Assembly: GCF_018320785.1 (NCBI RefSeq) | Contig: NC_054869.1 | Location: 35,938,289 to 36,002,288 of the forward strand | Source of the DNA: Cheilinus undulatus | Taxonomy: Eukaryota; Chordata; Actinopteri; Labriformes; Labridae | DNA: 64,000 nt | Direction of reading: 5' to 3' | Shown: in pieces, positions 11,220-21,186 of the stretch | Position numbering within the stretch: position 1 is the stretch's first letter | Layout: each line of letters begins with the position of its first letter | The notes under the pieces: model-generated | Told to the model about the DNA's origin: nothing | Seen by the model: only the letters and a program-made list of their open reading frames with translations | The model's database searches: none | Program-made: the position numbers and the translations under genes

Positions 11220-12400
11220 TCTGGCCTCCTGATGGCCACCATGTAGGCCTATGCCAGGTCCAGGTCTATCTCTCCGGGTATCTTTCCAGCTGCCCCCTCC
11301 ACAACATACATGGCCAACCCCAAGGTCTGGCCCAACCTACCAGGTCCTGAGCACCCAGTATGTGGTGAGCTGGATCAGGCCCAGAAAGCTTGTCAGGTGC
11401 CTTCTCCCCCTTAACCAACAGCTGAACCTTCCCATCCGGCCCTCCTGACCGTGTCAGCATTAGACACATGGTCTTGCACCAATGATGCAGCACACGCCTC
11501 ACTCCTCACACTGAAACAAGTTGGTGCTCACACTGGCATCATGGAACATTGTGTCTATCTACTGCCAGCAAGACTACAGTACAGGCAAAGATACTGGGGG
11601 GTTTCATCGGGTTCCTTCAAACAGAAGTCAGGAGTTGGTGTAAAGTCATTCAAAATGTGCAATAAACGAGATAAAACACTGCAGCAACGCAAATCTTCAC
11701 TGACACATGAAACCAGGCTAATAAGCAGTTTAGCAGCAACATCAGCTAGGCTCTGCAGCCTAGCCCATCCTGCTCTCCTGAGCATGTCAGCATTAGACAC
11801 ATGGTCTCGTCAGCGTCACCCAAAAATACACCAAAGAAAAGTAACAAAGGACTCAAGCCAGCATCTCTGACCATCAGTCAACGTCCAGGCCTCACAAGAT
11901 TATGGTAAGACTGGGAGGACCAAATACAGAAAGACTCTGACTTTAGTCCTCATGCTTAGACACGCTCTTGCCCAGTGAATTCATTGGCCAATGTGAGAGG
12001 CCAAGTATGCGATTGATCTCAACCTTACAGTAAATGGATTGATGGATTACACTGCCAAAGTAAGTGACCTACTCCACAACTTCCACACTCGCACCATTCA
12101 CTGACATCCCCAAATGTCTTGGTTCTTTTTGGCCCAGGAGATAGGCATTCCCAATGTGTTGGGCTTCTCACTCAGCAAGTTTCGAGCCCCCACAAGGACA
12201 TCCACAGTCTAAGGATCACATTATCATCAGCAAATCATCCCCAAAACACACTCTACGGTCTGCTCCCCCTGTTACCCGCCCCATTATGCAGTCCATACAC
12301 ATACTAAAGAGTAGGCAGGACCTAATATTTACCCATGCCTCACCCCAGAATCAACTGGCAACATTAACACCATTAACATGGTGCTAAATCCTTGTTTGTG
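11220..12400 (-). mobile_element. Rex3/RTE-like LINE reverse-transcriptase remnant, interrupted
   Basis: On the minus strand GVRHG then a stop and ILGP (about 12346-12310) lines up with the GVRQGC-(I/V)L-P block of Rex3-type reverse transcriptases. Nearer 12160-12110 the reading ...LGMPISWAKKNQDIWG matches the PLGL-VSW-KTK-Q-FG block. Several stops and frameshifts make it a fossil. A 300-bp foreign repeat splits it at 11475-11784. Confidence 0.6.
11475..11784 (+). repeat. dispersed repeat, copy 2, inside the LINE remnant
   Basis: The same family as 9088-9360. It is bounded by exact 23-bp direct repeats at 11452-11474 and 11785-11807 (TGTCAGCATTAGACACATGG plus TCT), which look like a long target-site duplication of LINE sequence. 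Confidence 0.6.
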
Positions 12401-13759
12401 GCCAAAACTAAGGCCTAGCACACACTGAACTGCAGCCTAGAGTTAGTTCATGCAGAACACAGTAGTCACATACCCAGGGAGCATCTTTGGAGCAGAACCT
12501 ATTCCACCAAGTAAAACTGTATATCCATTTTGCAATAAAATGGTTAAATGGATGATGAGAGTGTTCCTGGCTGAAAGATGATGGACAAATGACAGTTTTA
12601 ACAGTTTGTTTTTACTGTGTGTGGTGTGCAACGAGATGACCAACACATCACACCACACACGAACACATTCATTCACCAGCAAACAGTTTGCCCTCTCAAA
12701 AAAAGGAACATTGTGAGGTCAAGTGCAAGTTTAGCATTAACAAGCTAGATGTGGCTAGCTGTTAGTTATCTGCCACATCCATTGCAGGAGCAGTTTTGGT
12801 CCAGCAAGCTTCTCTCCTTGTTAGTTTGATTGTATGTTTTACAAGACACATCTAAAAATCCTGTGCTGTTGCTACAAAACAAGAAGTTGCTCTTCCACTT
12901 CTGACATCCATCCGACTTTATGTTCACTATTGTGGCCATGGCTGGGTTTGATGTGCTTCCACCTTCGGCCAGCTTGCTTTTTGATTGGCTGTCATTCCAT
13001 CAGGTAACAATTCTGCGCATGTCTGCTCGGCTGTCCTATGTGCTCGCCTCAAGCAACAGGATTCTTAATGACACATACTGGACATGTTTAATTTCATTTC
13101 AATTCTTGACAGGGAAGTCTGTCAAGATAATCTTTAGAGCCATCAGATGATCAGGCCTTTGCAGATTTTGGTCAGAAGGGAGGAATAAGAAAAGCTAAAC
13201 ACCAGTACAACATGATTTTTGATGATGCATGTTGCATATTAATACTGGTGTGAAGGGTTTATTTAAAACTTATGATAGAGTTAAAGTCATATTATTTGCC
13301 AACCAACAGATACAATCAGAGTGAGTTAGACTTATTTAACGACTCAATCTGACAGACATAATAATGAGATATATTGTTTATATCCACTGTCAGATCTAGT
13401 TGATACTATAGTAGCTTTATATCTGTGTAATTTGTTGCCTGTAGTTAATGATCCAGAACTTATCAGGCACATCACAGTTAGTTTTTCTTCTAAACGTGTT
13501 TCTTCTGTAACATATGTGGATGACAGATGATGACTATTAATCTGATTATCACTCTTTTATTGCCTCATCTGCTGTTTTTAATTAGGCAGATTTCAGTAAA
13601 ATGTTCCACATACTGGCAAAGACAAAATCCAATGTGACTGAAATGTTTAGAACATTAAAAATGAATATTTTTATAGCTGCTGTGTCTTGTATTGGGAAAA
13701 CAGGCTCAATCCTACCCACTGACTCACCAAATTAGTGTTACACGTATTTGCAGTGATGA
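12401..13759. other. no gene recognised
   Basis: Unique-looking AT-rich sequence with no supported coding exon, RNA gene or clear repeat. Confidence 0.4.
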
Positions 13760-13769
13760 GGCGTCTCAC

Positions 13770-14060
13770 ACATTCAGCCTGATAATGACCCAGTTATCCC
13801 GGCCTCTCTGACAGTGAGACCGGGGAAGGACCTGCGAGGGAGGCTGGGAGACAGACAGGGGATGTTGGAGCTCATCATGCTGGAGAGCGATCATTCATAC
13901 CCCCTCAGGGCCGGCCTGTCATCCATCATCGCTCCAGTCTGTTGTTTATTTGCAACATAAATACACCATGGCACAATTACGCGGAAATAAAAGCAGACTT
14001 ATTGTTATTCCTGTGATGTGTCGTTGCATCGATTCCAGCTTCCCTTTATGGAAAGCTCTC
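13770..14060. promoter_or_regulatory. candidate conserved non-coding element
   Basis: Composition shifts to GC-balanced, non-repetitive text, with no open frame in either strand that resembles an exon. It includes TTGTTTATTTGCAACATAAA followed by a CCATGGCACAATTACGCGG stretch, the kind of dense motif mix seen in vertebrate enhancers. The call rests on appearance only; conservation was not tested. Confidence 0.25.
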
Positions 14061-14959
14061 ATGTTTTACAGCTGAGTGTCATTTAATGAAAAGCTTCAGC
14101 TCTGCTGGTTGGTGTAGTGGTTATTATGTGCCACTTAAGAGCAGACGGCCACACTGATACCTCTAATAGACAGGTCAGTATGCTCTCCTGTTTCCTGCTT
14201 GTTATTGTATGTGTCCGTGCGGGTGGTGGGTGGGCTGACAGAGTAGAGACAGAGTTTTCCTACTATAAAAAGTATGTTATCAACCATCTGAAATACACAG
14301 CATTTCTATATTACAGAATTTTACATGTGAGATAGATGTTGCCTGTAAAAAAAGGAAAATTATGGACAAAATTATGATGAGTGAATGTATGAAATGTGTA
14401 AATAAACCCAGTAAATCCACCAACATGTGAACAGATCAGAATATGTGAAATTAGATCCATGACTTAATCGATCCACAAAAATACATAGATAGGTCAACAA
14501 GTCATAATCATCAACCTTTATTTAAATCTCAGCGATCATTGAGGGTTCCCTCATTTACAAAGGTGGTGAGTTACAGAATAAATTGTAAAACAACAATTCT
14601 TAACACAAATAGTACAGATTTCACTCAGAGAAACAATCACAAACACAAGTGGAATCATTTCAAAATAACTGACTCAAGTTGGCTCAAGGAAATGAGGGTG
14701 TCAGTCTTAAGAGATTCCACATTATTGGAGCAGCTAAAGCAGATTTCCTGAATTAGAGTCAACCTGCATGAGATAAAGCGTTAAACAAGTCAGCAGAGCG
14801 AGTTTGATAAGGTACGTTTCTGACAAAGCTTGCTGACTCAGTAATCAGTATGGCATTTAGATTTAAATGAGTCAAATCTCCAGATATGAACACCCTTTTA
14901 TTCAGTCAAAAAAAGTAGTCAAAAATCTGGACTACCTTCCCTCTCCTTCAGTCTTGAAT
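14061..14959. other. no gene recognised
   Basis: AT-rich intergenic sequence; nothing supportable. Confidence 0.4.
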
Positions 14960-15180
14960 GATGGAACACATAACATCATATGATGTAAGTCCAGAGTGAT
15001 GGACAGAAAGCTGTGCAGAAAGGTTTTCTGCACTCTTTGCTTGGAACAAGCTGTAGACTGCAATTCAACTGCAAAACTTGGTGACCCTGAATGTTTTTAA
15101 ATCTATGGTGAAAGGTTACGACTCTAAACAATGTGCATGCATTTATTAATGTTCTTGTTTAGTGTGGACTGGATGACTTC
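14960..15180 (+). mobile_element. LINE 3' coding-end remnant
   Basis: On the plus strand the reading FSALFAWNKL, a stop, then LVTLNVFKSMVKGYDSKQCA resembles the C-terminal end of fish non-LTR reverse-transcriptase proteins (WN-L followed by LNVFKS). The clade cannot be told. Confidence 0.45.
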
Positions 15181-15375
15181 ATGTTTTTTGTTGTTGAAAC
15201 TGTATGTTTTGTTTGCTTTTTTTGTAAGAGGAGCAAAGCAGCCATTTGAAATCTTCACCCAGAGTTCATTGCACAACAACAGCAGTCTACATGTCAATTT
15301 GTTTCTTAAATTCTCATTACTGATTTTGTCCAAGATCAGATGCAGCTTGCTCTAAATGCAGATCAAACTAAACTT

Positions 15376-15395
15376 TTTTTTTTTTTTTTTTTTTA
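15376..15395. repeat. poly(T) run
   Basis: About twenty consecutive T on the plus strand; homopolymer, length prone to error. Confidence 0.9.
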
Positions 15396-15734
15396 ACATC
15401 CTCAAGAGCTGTGGGACAGAGTCCAGGACAAATTTCCCTATAGAGATGTTAAAGTCTCTCATCTTAAAAGGAATATTGTCAGAGAACATTACTAAATATG
15501 GTTGAGAAACGGAGTTGGTATCTTCTATATATTTAGGGTTTTTACTTGTTGAAAAATTGTCTTTCAAGGAGCACATTCAGTATGCTGCTAAAAAGCTGAA
15601 GGCTTGGTTTTTATGACAATTTCTGTTTCTCTTTTTATGTCAAAAGGAGATTGTTTTTGTGGATGCTATGTAAGGATCATGTTTTCTTTAATAAAAATAT
15701 TTGAAACAGAAAAAGAGACTAGTTAAGCCTACTT

Positions 15735-16305
15735 TTTACCAGTCCTTGATCGTGGTGATGTAGTGTACATAAATGCCTCTGCTGAATCCTGACATGCTGG
15801 ACACTGTATCATGGAGCAGCGAGATTTATCATGGACTGTGGATTTCTTGCTCACCATTGTACTTCTTATTCTCAAGTCAGACTGCTTTAAGGATTTTTGT
15901 CCTTTAATGTTGGTTTGTCTACATCTATAAATCCATTCTGGGCAAAATTCTAGATTACTTGTCCTCGTTTTAATCTTGAGGGATAGATTGCCAAACCTGG
16001 CTTAGTTCGACTTTGTGCAAAAAAGCTGAACCGAGTTGGGACACAAGGCTTTTAGGTTTTCTGCAACTTTAGCTTGGAACAATCTGCACACCACGAATGT
16101 TTTTCAGTACCTAGCGATAAGTCTTTAATCCACAAATTCAAATCCAGGAAGAGAAATTCGGTTAGAATCCAAAGTTTCTCAACACTGCTATTCTAATGGA
16201 TTTATTTTTTTGCTGTAGGAGCTCAGCTGTATTGCTGCAATTCTTGAAGATCTGACCTCAGTGAGACTAATCTTGTTAAATAAAGGATAATTAAAAATGT
16301 ATAAT
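15735..16305 (+). mobile_element. LINE 3' end remnant
   Basis: The plus strand reads VLDRGDVVYINASAES, then further on IYKSILGKILDYLSSF, both recognisable parts of the reverse-transcriptase thumb and C-terminal region of fish LINEs. It ends in GTGAGACTAATCTTGTTAAA followed by TAAAGG, a common LINE 3' tail. Stops interrupt the frame. Confidence 0.6.
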
Positions 16306-16424
16306 CTAATGTGTGCATTTATTTATTAAGGTTAAATTTATCAACACATGCAGATTTGACCATTTTCTGCATTTTCAGGCATTTTAACCCCTTATGAAAA
16401 CAACAACAAAAAATAAAAATGAGC

Positions 16425-17633
16425 ATCTTAAAGCACATTGATCATTTATTTTGTATAAATACATAAAAAATACAATATAAACATTTCATTTCAGAGTTAC
16501 TTACAGTATTAGTGGTATAACTTGAAAAGGAATTGAAAAATAAAGTTCAACCCATTTGTATTCACTGCATCTGTAAATCTTGTATTAACATGAGCTTGTA
16601 CCATATCATGCCAAGCTCCATCCTGTGTCCTCAGTCACCAGAGGAGCAGAGTGTTACATTCACTTTTCTTTTGAAGATCATGGTAACCGAATCAAAAACT
16701 ACTCTACAGACGTCAGCCTGACTCCAGCCGTCTGAAGACGCTTCAACACACAAGGCTAAATACTGAAACACAGGCTAGTGAGGCTGCCCATGTTTATGTC
16801 TGACTAAAAAGAGAAAGTTATGCAGGCTGTTAAAGACAGTGTTATTGGCCTCAGGAAGTAGTTTAACTCCAACTCTGTTCTGGATCCTACAAGATGCACA
16901 GCGGTCTATCAGTCCTTCTCTTGGTCACACTAGCGCTTCATTGGAGAATTATTATCAGGAGAGTGAGTTGACTTTACTGTATGAAGACAGCCCTGTACAC
17001 TAAATCTCAGAACCATCAGCAGCAGCTGTGACTCAAACCGAAGAGAAGTGGACATGCTGATATGGTCAAACCATCACCCTATTCTGCATGCATACAACAG
17101 TGACCTCAACAATAAGGCGTGCTGTCTAAACACCACCCATTTTAGGTCAAATTGAATAAACTTATGTTTTCAGTGCGTGTTTCTTAAAAAGCTAAACTTT
17201 TGTAAAAATCTCCTTAGAAGTGATAGAAGTAAAAATGGATGCACGTTTGAAGCGTTTTAAGGAGGCTCAGTATGACTGTACAGCTGAGGGTCTTACAGGT
17301 TAAGTATTTACATTAGAGAGTAGTGGGAGTCCATTTGAAACACATTTTCACCACTGTTGTGTAACGGGAGGATAATTGGAAACTTCCATAGCCGAACCAT
17401 AACAGGCTTTACCTTCAGTGTAAACAAAAAAAATATTAAAAACCCTTCAGCTTGGGTCAGTAAACCTCTTAAATAAAGCTTTGGTCATAATTTAAAGATT
17501 GTCTTTTGCAATAGCCAGTAGCAATGCAATCAAAAATTACAGTCCAAAACAAACAGGGATTGAAGCTCATTCTCTGCTGTGGTTTTTTTTTACGTAAATG
17601 AGATCAACCCATAAACGCCCAGATGAGCCCGCT
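16425..17633 (-). other. elovl7: probable elovl7 3'UTR
   Basis: No other gene intervenes below the stop codon. On the minus strand an AATAAA (16450-16445) is followed about 25-45 nt later by a U/GU-rich stretch (TTTTTTGTTGTTGTTTTC), the usual layout of a poly(A) site. This gives a 3'UTR of about 1.2 kb. Other poly(A) sites are possible. Confidence 0.45.
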
Positions 17634-17882
17634 TCACTCATCTTTGTCATGATTGACGTCTCCATTCATGACGCCGTTGGTGTGGTGTGCCCACGTCTGA
17701 GCCTGCAGCACTTTAGGCAGCCTCTTGCCCTTGGTGTAGGCGTGGTACCAGAAGTTGAGGAAGAGGAACAGGAAGATCAGGCCGTACAGGCCGATGATGT
17801 AGATGAAGACGGGGAACTGGTAGGGACAGTCCTTCAGGAAGAAATACTGGGAGATGTGGCTGGTCACCATGACGAACTGGAT
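17634..17882 (-). CDS. elovl7: elovl7 last coding exon with stop
   Basis: 249 nt starting [15 protein letters not shown], through a hydrophobic helix rich in Leu/Phe and the conserved [14 protein letters not shown] segment, to a cytosolic tail ending HDKDE and TGA at 17636-17634. The tail beyond KGKRLPK is longer than in human ELOVL7. Confidence 0.96.
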   Translation of the reverse strand: MQFVMVTSHISQYFFLKDCPYQFPVFIYIIGLYGLIFLFLFLNFWYHAYTKGKRLPKVLQAQTWAHHTNGVMNGDVNHDKDE

Positions 17883-20800
17883 CTGTGGAGAAAGTAAGGG
17901 TTAACGCAAATCTTTCAAGTAAGCTTGATGAATGCAGGGTTGATGCACATTAAAAAACAATTAGGGATGCAGTATATTGATTTTTTTTTACCATATCCAA
18001 TGTGCCATTTACAAATTTATTTTAGCCAATATATTTAAGTGTAGTTCAGACCTAAAACTTCCGTCCAAAAAAACAATTTAAAATTTGAGAATGGACAAAT
18101 GAACAATTTTCAGTCCTCAAAACAGACTTTCAAGTATAAGGGATGAAAGAAAAAGACGATGTAGAGATGTAGGTTGGTCCAGTCAAAATCTCCACTAACT
18201 TATTTGTGTAGCCAGTACTTACAGCTGGAATAGGCAGAGTTTTATAGCCAAATTATCAGTTGTAAACATCTTCAGAAATTTTCCCCACAATCAGTGCAAT
18301 TTTTACACCATATAGCATCAGTATATACGTTTAAAAGTTTCCTTGCACATAGTAATTTGTTCCAGCCAAAACACTCCTTGTTTTCATCTTAAAGCCAAAT
18401 TTTCTTGAACTTGCAAGAATTCCCCATCGTCTCTCTCATGGGCAGTTTGTGAATGCAAACATAATGCACAGCTGTAAAAGCTGTGGCTCATGCACATGAA
18501 GCTAATCCCCTGAAAATGGCAAAAAACCTCTAAATGCAAAATTGTGTAGATTTGTTGCATTTAGACATGTCTTGGTCAAAGGACCATCTAAAATTCAAGG
18601 CCTCATGCACAAATTTAAAACCTTTTAAACTTCAAATGTCTAATTTAAGACTTTAAGGGATCTGAAGGAACCTTGGATGTACCAAAAAACCTTTGTGCAA
18701 CTGTAAAGACACATACCAGCTGGATGGTAGTGAGGTACTTTTTCCACCACAGGTACTTCTGGTATTTGGGGCCCATAGCGGTCAGGCCATAGTATGAGTA
18801 CATGATGACGTGGACGACGCAGTTCAGCAGGGCGTGGAATGTTCCCAGACCTCCTAAAATATAACAGAATTGCAAATATTAAAAAAAGAGCCAAAATAAA
18901 ATCAATCCAGTATGGGAATGGAAAACTGTTGTCTGCATATTTAACAAAAAACCCTTGGAATTGTACCTGGTGCAAACCGGACTCCAAACCACCAGGTGAA
19001 GGGCATAATCGAGTGATGGTAGACATGAAGGAATGTCACCTGACTGTTTTTCTTCCTCAGGACAAAGAAGACCTGTAAACAGGAACAAAACAGTCACAAA
19101 CCAGCAAAAAGGGCCGAAAGGTTAGTGAAAAAGGGAATGCATTACGTTCGTGTCACTTACTGTGTCCAACATCTCAATGAACTTGGAGAAGTAATACAGC
19201 CAGCACGTTGCTGCCATCTAGAGGAAGGAGAAGAGCATTTCATAACTGGTTCAACAAAGCATCCAGAGTCAACACATCCATGCTCAGAACGAAAAGAAAA
19301 TCAATTAGATGTTGCGTTTAATCCATATCTGAACTAAGAGACTTACTCTCATGGCTTGTGGTGAATTGGAGTAGTCGACCAGGTCGCAGTGAAAATTGTA
19401 TCCTGTTCCCCATCCCGACATCACAAACTGAGGAGAACCACAGTTAAAAAAAAAAAAAAAGGTCATTTCCAGACTTATTAACAAACTGTATGTTTTAAAA
19501 CCTCCTGAGGACAAAAGTTCTTTTATGTCTTTGTGAAGCATTGTAACAGTTTTCTTTTGTTTACTGAGGCAATGGCTCCTGTTAGGAGTTCTGACAATGA
19601 AACAGACCAGAAATCAAGCAAAACAAGACCATCAGCAAGACTATTGACTATTTAACACTTTTTTTAATGTCTGAAAGAGTCTCTGGCATGCTGTTCAAAT
19701 GTCTAAAGCAACATCCTGTGCTGTCATGATGGTTCACTTTTATTATTCCCTTGCTTTCATGCATTTTCAGCACCATCAAATACAACTCCAGTTCTTTTCT
19801 TCTTCCTTTTCTAATTTTTTTCCGAATTGTATAAGTTACAACCTTGCCCATGTCTGTCAGCTCTTACAGTTTTCTTCACTATGTTTCGTGTGTTTTTTTT
19901 GTCTTGCACTTGTATTTGTTTCACATTCAAACAATAAAATAAAGTTATTTTACTGTAAAGGGGGGGAAAACTTCTTATAATTCAGAAATGAAACATCCCT
20001 CTCTCTTGATCAAAAAGCTCTGGAGAAAATCCCTTACTGATTATTTGGACAATGTAGAAAAAAGGTAGTGTTGGCAGCATGTAGTTGATCACTTTGTCTC
20101 AGACTCTGAGGCAGCAGTTTGACGTATTAACAGCACTGGTTCAGAGAGTCTTTACTGATGGTCTGATTTGTTCTCGTCAGTGGAAGACAATTAATTTCTG
20201 GACATTTTAGAACCACCAACAAGCTTTAAACTTTAACAGTAAAAACAGCCCATTGATTAAATTAATGTGAAACGTGACAGTGGAAGTCACGTTAAAGTTA
20301 TGCAGCCGTAAAACCAGTTTGCATACAACATTGTAGGTGATGAAGTTCACCTGCAAATCTGGCTTACTCAAATCAGTACTGAGGTTTAAAAACAAGACAG
20401 GTCTATGAACATTTCACCAGTCTGCGTATGGAATGTGTCACAGCTCCTTTCTCAACAAAGGACTCAGCAATGCAAGAAATACTGTACGCTCAGTGATGAG
20501 CTGGTGGTATGTGTTGCCGTGTGAAATCAGAGCGGCTCCAGCAGTCACGTCAACTTGGCACCAGTTGAAACAACAAGATGACTCACCTCATAGCACATGT
20601 AGAGCGAGAGAGCCACCACGCCAAAGTTGTACACGATGAGGATCCCTTTAAGGTCGAAGGCTTTGCGGTTCTCCATAATCCGAGGCCCCAGAGATGTAAC
20701 GAAGTAAATGTACCCCAGAATGATGATGGTCTGGGGGAGAGGGGACGACATGAGGAGCCAGTTCCCCGTCCGCGAGTCTAGACAGATAAACAATAGGGTT

Positions 20801-21160
20801 TAAAAACATATTCATATAAAACATAAACATGGTGGCGAGTTATGTCACGAGTCTTAAAGCTGCTGTAAGGAACTTTCTAGTTGCCAGTTGTTTCCTGTAC
20901 ACCTTCTTTATTGATATGTCCAACATGCAAGTTAAAATTCATTTTTGATTTGAAAAGAATAAGCAGTCATCTTTGTTATGATCCCGTTGACTGTTGTAGT
21001 TCATAAATAGAAACCAGTATGATTTTCAGTCAGGTTTACAACCATCTAAAAGTTTCTCACAGGAGCTTTAATTTGAGCGACTGTTCGTAGACTCACCTGC
21101 ATTTTGGATGAACTCGTCATAAATGAGGGCAGCCGACGACTTTATATTAAAAAATTCCAT
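17634..21160 (-). CDS. elovl7: ELOVL7-type very-long-chain fatty acid elongase, complete (7 coding exons)
   Basis: Multi-pass ER membrane 3-ketoacyl-CoA synthase; the ELOVL7 family condenses malonyl-CoA with C16-C20 acyl-CoAs, the first step of VLCFA elongation. Coding exons on the minus strand: 21160-21097, 20777-20587, 19427-19347, 19217-19161, 19072-18967, 18853-18717, 17882-17634. All junctions are GT-AG and in frame, giving 294 residues (human ELOVL7 is about 281). Visible signatures: the [11 protein letters not shown] segment after the second exon start, the histidine box HVYHH (about residues 147-151) preceded by [20 protein letters not shown] (177-188), and TTIQLIQF near 208-215. The SSPLPQT and YFVTSLGP segments and the FVMSGWG start of exon 3 resemble ELOVL7 more than its paralogue ELOVL1. 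The start codon has A at -3 and G at +4. The C-terminus ends DKDE, with a single lysine at -3 rather than a strong KKXX signal. Assignment to the a or b teleost copy is not resolved. Confidence 0.95.
18717..18853 (-). CDS. elovl7: elovl7 coding exon 6
   Basis: 137 nt encoding [11 protein letters not shown], then the family motif [10 protein letters not shown], and [15 protein letters not shown] at the end. Donor GTATGT. It returns the reading frame to phase 0. Confidence 0.95.
18967..19072 (-). CDS. elovl7: elovl7 coding exon 5 with histidine box
   Basis: 106 nt encoding [15 protein letters not shown], then HVYHH, then a tryptophan-containing segment ([11 protein letters not shown]). HVYHH is the HXXHH box needed for elongase catalysis in the family. 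It ends in phase 1 before GTACAA. Confidence 0.95.
19161..19217 (-). CDS. elovl7: elovl7 coding exon 4
   Basis: 57 nt, phase 0 at both ends, encoding a 19-residue stretch with [14 protein letters not shown], the conserved ELOVL segment just before the catalytic histidine-box exon. Confidence 0.94.
19347..19427 (-). CDS. elovl7: elovl7 coding exon 3
   Basis: 81 nt, phase 0 at both ends, encoding [20 protein letters not shown] followed by NSPQAMR. The donor is AGA|GTAAGT. The FVMSGWG start and the [10 protein letters not shown] loop are typical of the ELOVL1/ELOVL7 group. Confidence 0.95.
20587..20777 (-). CDS. elovl7: elovl7 coding exon 2
   Basis: The acceptor AG lies just upstream of 20777 and the donor GTGAGT follows 20587. 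The 191 nt start by completing an Asp codon (D-S-R-T-G-N-W) and cover the first two membrane segments, including [15 protein letters not shown] and the [16 protein letters not shown] helix. Confidence 0.95.
20854..21071. mobile_element. TTAA-flanked MITE in elovl7 intron
   Basis: The ends TTAAAGCTGCTGTAAGGAAC and the reverse complement of the right end, TTAAAGCTCCTGTGAGAAAC, form a terminal inverted repeat with four mismatches over about 23 bp. TTAA lies at both edges, the target of piggyBac- and Kolobok-type elements. It is 218 bp without coding capacity and ends 26 bp from an elovl7 exon. Confidence 0.65.
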
Positions 21161-21186
21161 TTTCAGACGAGGTCTGTTTGATTCAC
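21097..21186 (-). CDS. elovl7: elovl7 exon with start codon (26-nt 5'UTR plus codons 1-21)
   Basis: A 3' splice site AG precedes 21186, then 26 nt of 5'UTR, then ATG at 21160-21158. It encodes [17 protein letters not shown] and a few more residues, and ends in phase 1 at 21097 before GTGAGT. A splice acceptor upstream of the ATG implies at least one non-coding exon further 5'. Confidence 0.88.

Larger units (their letters stand above)
17883..21096 (-). other. elovl7: elovl7 introns between coding exons
   Basis: Six introns (17883-18716, 18854-18966, 19073-19160, 19218-19346, 19428-20586, 20778-21096), all GT-AG on the minus strand, three of them about 90-130 bp. The 1.16-kb intron at 19428-20586 has a T-rich and an A-run near 19447 but no recognised element. 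Confidence 0.85.

Noticed and set aside
11451-11870. 139-codon plus-strand open frame
   Set aside because: It covers the dispersed repeat and its two flanking duplications in the LINE remnant; the repeated STOP-free segment is not a gene.
1-16400. depdc1b, the human neighbour of ELOVL7
   Set aside because: No exon with DEP or RhoGAP-like residues was recognised on either strand.
18640-19026. 128-codon minus-strand frame as one exon
   Set aside because: It joins elovl7 exon and intron in the wrong frame; the true exon at 18717-18853 is fixed by splice sites and family motifs.
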